The notes under the pieces were generated by a model, which searched no databases, was not told the DNA's origin, and worked only from the letters and a program-made list of their open reading frames with translations. Source: Desulfobacteraceae bacterium (GTDB lineage: Bacteria > Desulfobacterota > Desulfobacteria > Desulfobacterales > UBA11574). Taken from it: a stretch of 7,058 nt of DNA. This document shows, piece by piece, positions 5,709 to 7,058 of the stretch; positions within the stretch are counted from its first letter, which is position 1; each line of letters begins with the position of its first letter. A program made the translations under genes and the position numbers. The DNA lies in contig JAOUGB010000115.1 of NCBI GenBank assembly GCA_029857875.1, positions 1-7,058 of the forward strand. Direction: 5' to 3'.

Positions 5709-5734
5709 CAGGGGCTTAGATTTTTCTGCCCCTG
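5709..5734 (+). promoter_or_regulatory. Hairpin in the cdhD leader
   Basis: CAGGGGC (5709-5715) pairs with GCCCCTG (5728-5734), extended inside by AGA/TCT around a TTTT loop. A run of eight T precedes it (5695-5702). It is followed by TAAAAC rather than a U-tract, so it is not a standard terminator. It lies 74 nt before the cdhD start and could be part of a structured leader; no known riboswitch consensus is recognised. Confidence 0.45.
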
Positions 5735-5794
5735 TAAAACTGATCGAATGGGTTACAATGTAATACACCTCAAACACTAAACTTATTGTCACGT

Positions 5795-5803
5795 AAAGGA
5801 GGT
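5795..5803 (+). promoter_or_regulatory. Strong Shine-Dalgarno fixing the TTG start of cdhD
   Basis: AAAGGAGGT matches the anti-Shine-Dalgarno closely and ends 4 nt before TTG 5808. The frame is closed upstream by TAA at 5778-5780 and no ATG or GTG lies between, so TTG 5808 is the start. The next in-frame TTG is at 5814. Confidence 0.85.
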
Positions 5804-5807
5804 AACA

Positions 5808-7058
5808 TTGGGTTTGGAAATATACAAAGAATCTTATACCGGCAACATAAAAGAAATCACTTTGGGTAAAGGCGATAACGCCGTTACCGTCGGTGGTCAG
5901 GCATGCTATCCTTTTTATAATTTTGAAGGAGATATGCCGCACAAGCCGGTTATTGCAATGGAAGTTTGGGACATGGAGCCGGATGAGTGGCCGGCAGCTG
6001 CGTTAAGCCATTTTAAGGATGTTCTTTCAGATCCGGCTGCATGGGCCAAAAAATGTGTTGATGAATTCGGGGCCAAGATAATCGTGTTACAACTCAAGAG
6101 TACCGACCCGAACGGTCTGAACGCCAGCCCTGAAGATGCGGCCGCCACGGTTAAAAAGGTCCTTGACGCCGTCGACGTGCCACTGATTGTCTGGGGGACC
6201 AGCAACATTGAGAAAGATGAAGTGGTCTTAAAGAAGATTTCAGAAGAGACCCATGGCGCCAATTTGGTCATTGGGCCTGTTGAGGATAAGAACCATAAGG
6301 GAATCGGGGCCAGTGCCATGGGGTATGGGCACACCCTAATTTCATCCTCACCCATCGATATTAACCTCGCCAAACAAGTCAATATCCTTCTTGAAAATCT
6401 GGGGATGCCGTCGGATCGGTTAATCGTCGATCCCACCACCGGTGGTTTGGGTTACGGTCTTGAATACACGTATTCCGTCATGGAAAGGCTCTGTATGGCG
6501 GCCCTGACTCAGGGTGACGACAAGCTTCAGTTGCCGATGATCAATAATCTGGCCAACGAGATCTGGAAGTGTAAAGAAGCCAAGCAGACGGTCGATGAAG
6601 CGCCGACATTGGGTGATCCGGAAAGACGCGGAATTCTAATGGAAGCCGTGACTGCCGTCATATATCTGCTGTCAGGCGCCAATGTTCTGATCATGCGTCA
6701 TCCGGAAGCCATACGGCTCACCCAGGCGTTTATCGATTTTGGACTGGACGGCGGAAGTGCTTTAGATGTTGCTCCCATAAGCAAGCAACTTGAGGACGTG
6801 GATATCGATTATGCCTCCCTTGCACCGGAGCCGGATCTGACCATAGAAGGCGAAGCGCCAAAGAAAGCGGCACCTGCAAAGAAGGCGGCACCTGCCAAAA
6901 AGGCGGCACCTGCGAAGAAGGCGGCACCTGCGAAAGAACCTGCCAAAAAAGCAGCGCCGCCAAAGAAAGAAGAAAAAGTAGTAGATAAAGCCGAACAAGA
7001 GGCCAAAGCCAAAGCCGAAGCAGAAGCCAAGGCCAAGGCCGAAAAAGAGGCCAAAGCA
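5808..7058 (+). CDS. cdhD: Acetyl-CoA decarbonylase/synthase complex subunit delta (corrinoid protein small subunit), C-terminus cut by window
   Basis: 417 residues are visible and the frame is open to the right edge. This subunit, with the gamma/large subunit, forms the corrinoid iron-sulfur protein that carries the methyl group between methyl-tetrahydrofolate (or its analogue) and the acetyl-CoA synthase active site in the cytoplasmic Wood-Ljungdahl pathway. Family-like segments are VTVGGQACYPFYNFEG (27-41 region), AMEVWDMEPDEWP (50-62), LQLKSTDPNG (95-103 region), VPLIVWGTSN (124-133), GPVEDKNHKGIGASAMGYGH (156-175), DPTTGGLGYGLEYTYSVMER (208-227) and the buried helix/strand AVTAVIYLLSGANVLIMRHPE (280-300), consistent with the TIM-barrel fold. 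The core ends near residue 345. It continues into a low-complexity tail of at least 72 residues: KKAAPA repeats, then a K/E/A-rich probable helix. Bacterial AcsD is usually about 320 residues, so the tail is extra. It is probably the first gene of its operon, with its own leader upstream. Confidence 0.93.
   Translation, partial: MGLEIYKESYTGNIKEITLGKGDNAVTVGGQACYPFYNFEGDMPHKPVIAMEVWDMEPDEWPAAALSHFKDVLSDPAAWAKKCVDEFGAKIIVLQLKSTDPNGLNASPEDAAATVKKVLDAVDVPLIVWGTSNIEKDEVVLKKISEETHGANLVIGPVEDKNHKGIGASAMGYGHTLISSSPIDINLAKQVNILLENLGMPSDRLIVDPTTGGLGYGLEYTYSVMERLCMAALTQGDDKLQLPMINNLANEIWKCKEAKQTVDEAPTLGDPERRGILMEAVTAVIYLLSGANVLIMRHPEAIRLTQAFIDFGLDGGSALDVAPISKQLEDVDIDYASLAPEPDLTIEGEAPKKAAPAKKAAPAKKAAPAKKAAPAKEPAKKAAPPKKEEKVVDKAEQEAKAKAEAEAKAKAEKEAKA
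6861..6962 (+). repeat. 18-bp tandem repeats encoding KKAAPA in the CdhD tail
   Basis: Four near-identical 18-bp units (6861-6878, 6879-6896, 6897-6914, 6915-6932) of the type AAGAAGGCGGCACCTGCN encode KKAAPA. A shortened KEPA unit (6933-6944) and a diverged KKAAPP unit (6945-6962) follow. Differences are mostly synonymous third positions (AAA/AAG, GCA/GCC/GCG), which points to expansion by slippage with the peptide maintained. Confidence 0.9.

Larger units (their letters stand above)
5211..5807. other. Intergenic region upstream of cdhD
   Basis: Holds palindromic element copy 3 (5235-5431), then ~375 bp of AT-rich DNA with a candidate promoter (5478-5504), an operator-like inverted repeat followed by a TATAAT (5637-5664), a leader hairpin (5709-5734), a TTACA-A-TGTAA palindrome (5753-5763) and the cdhD Shine-Dalgarno. 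No gene is recognised. Confidence 0.6.

Noticed and set aside
5709..5734. Intrinsic terminator before cdhD
   Set aside because: The stem is good but is followed by TAAAAC rather than a T-run on the plus strand, and by no T-run on the minus strand either.
5915..6439. Long minus-strand open frame (174 codons) under cdhD
   Set aside because: It is antisense to the well-conserved CdhD core, has no family features, and follows from the codon use of the real gene. The same applies to the Ala/Phe-rich minus-strand frames at 6730-7054, which are reverse readings of the KKAAPA repeats.

Overview
The window reads as bacterial chromosome from an anaerobic, probably sulfate-reducing member of the Desulfobacterota (Desulfobacterales-like). 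This is inferred from three things: a corrinoid-protein subunit of the Wood-Ljungdahl CO dehydrogenase/acetyl-CoA synthase complex, a CoA-transferase fused to a GNAT domain, and long AT-rich intergenic stretches full of small palindromic repeats. No rRNA, tRNA, CRISPR array or transposase gene is visible.

Layout. Minus strand: the first 40 codons of a membrane protein (1-120, running off the left edge) and a complete family-4-type glycosyltransferase (398-1690). Plus strand: a small PilZ-domain protein (2295-2678) behind a consensus sigma-70 promoter and a 5'-leader stem-loop; a 624-residue acetyl-CoA hydrolase/transferase fused to a C-terminal GNAT acetyltransferase (3336-5210); and the delta subunit of acetyl-CoA decarbonylase/synthase (CdhD/AcsD, 5808 to the right edge, C-terminus missing), which starts at TTG and carries a Lys/Ala/Pro repeat tail.

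Intergenic DNA. Three direct copies of a ~200-bp palindromic element (132-334, 2995-3202, 5235-5431) lie in three separate gaps. Each has two arms built from degenerate 8-nt units (NTGGAATN, then its complement) and a small GAA-loop hairpin at the right end. Copies 2 and 3 flank the CoA-transferase gene. Two further ~145-bp elements with terminal inverted repeats (1790-1935, 2715-2856) have recognisably related interiors but different ends, and look like two branches of one MITE family.

How the genes may fit together. CdhD belongs to the branch that makes or cleaves acetyl-CoA, and the CoA-transferase family activates or releases acetate, so the right half may be acetate/C1 metabolism. The fused GNAT domain could link acetyl-CoA to protein acetylation. 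The residue that aligns by eye with the family's catalytic glutamate is glutamine in this protein, so its transferase activity should not be assumed. The PilZ protein and the glycosyltransferase are divergently transcribed, with no clear functional link to the rest.
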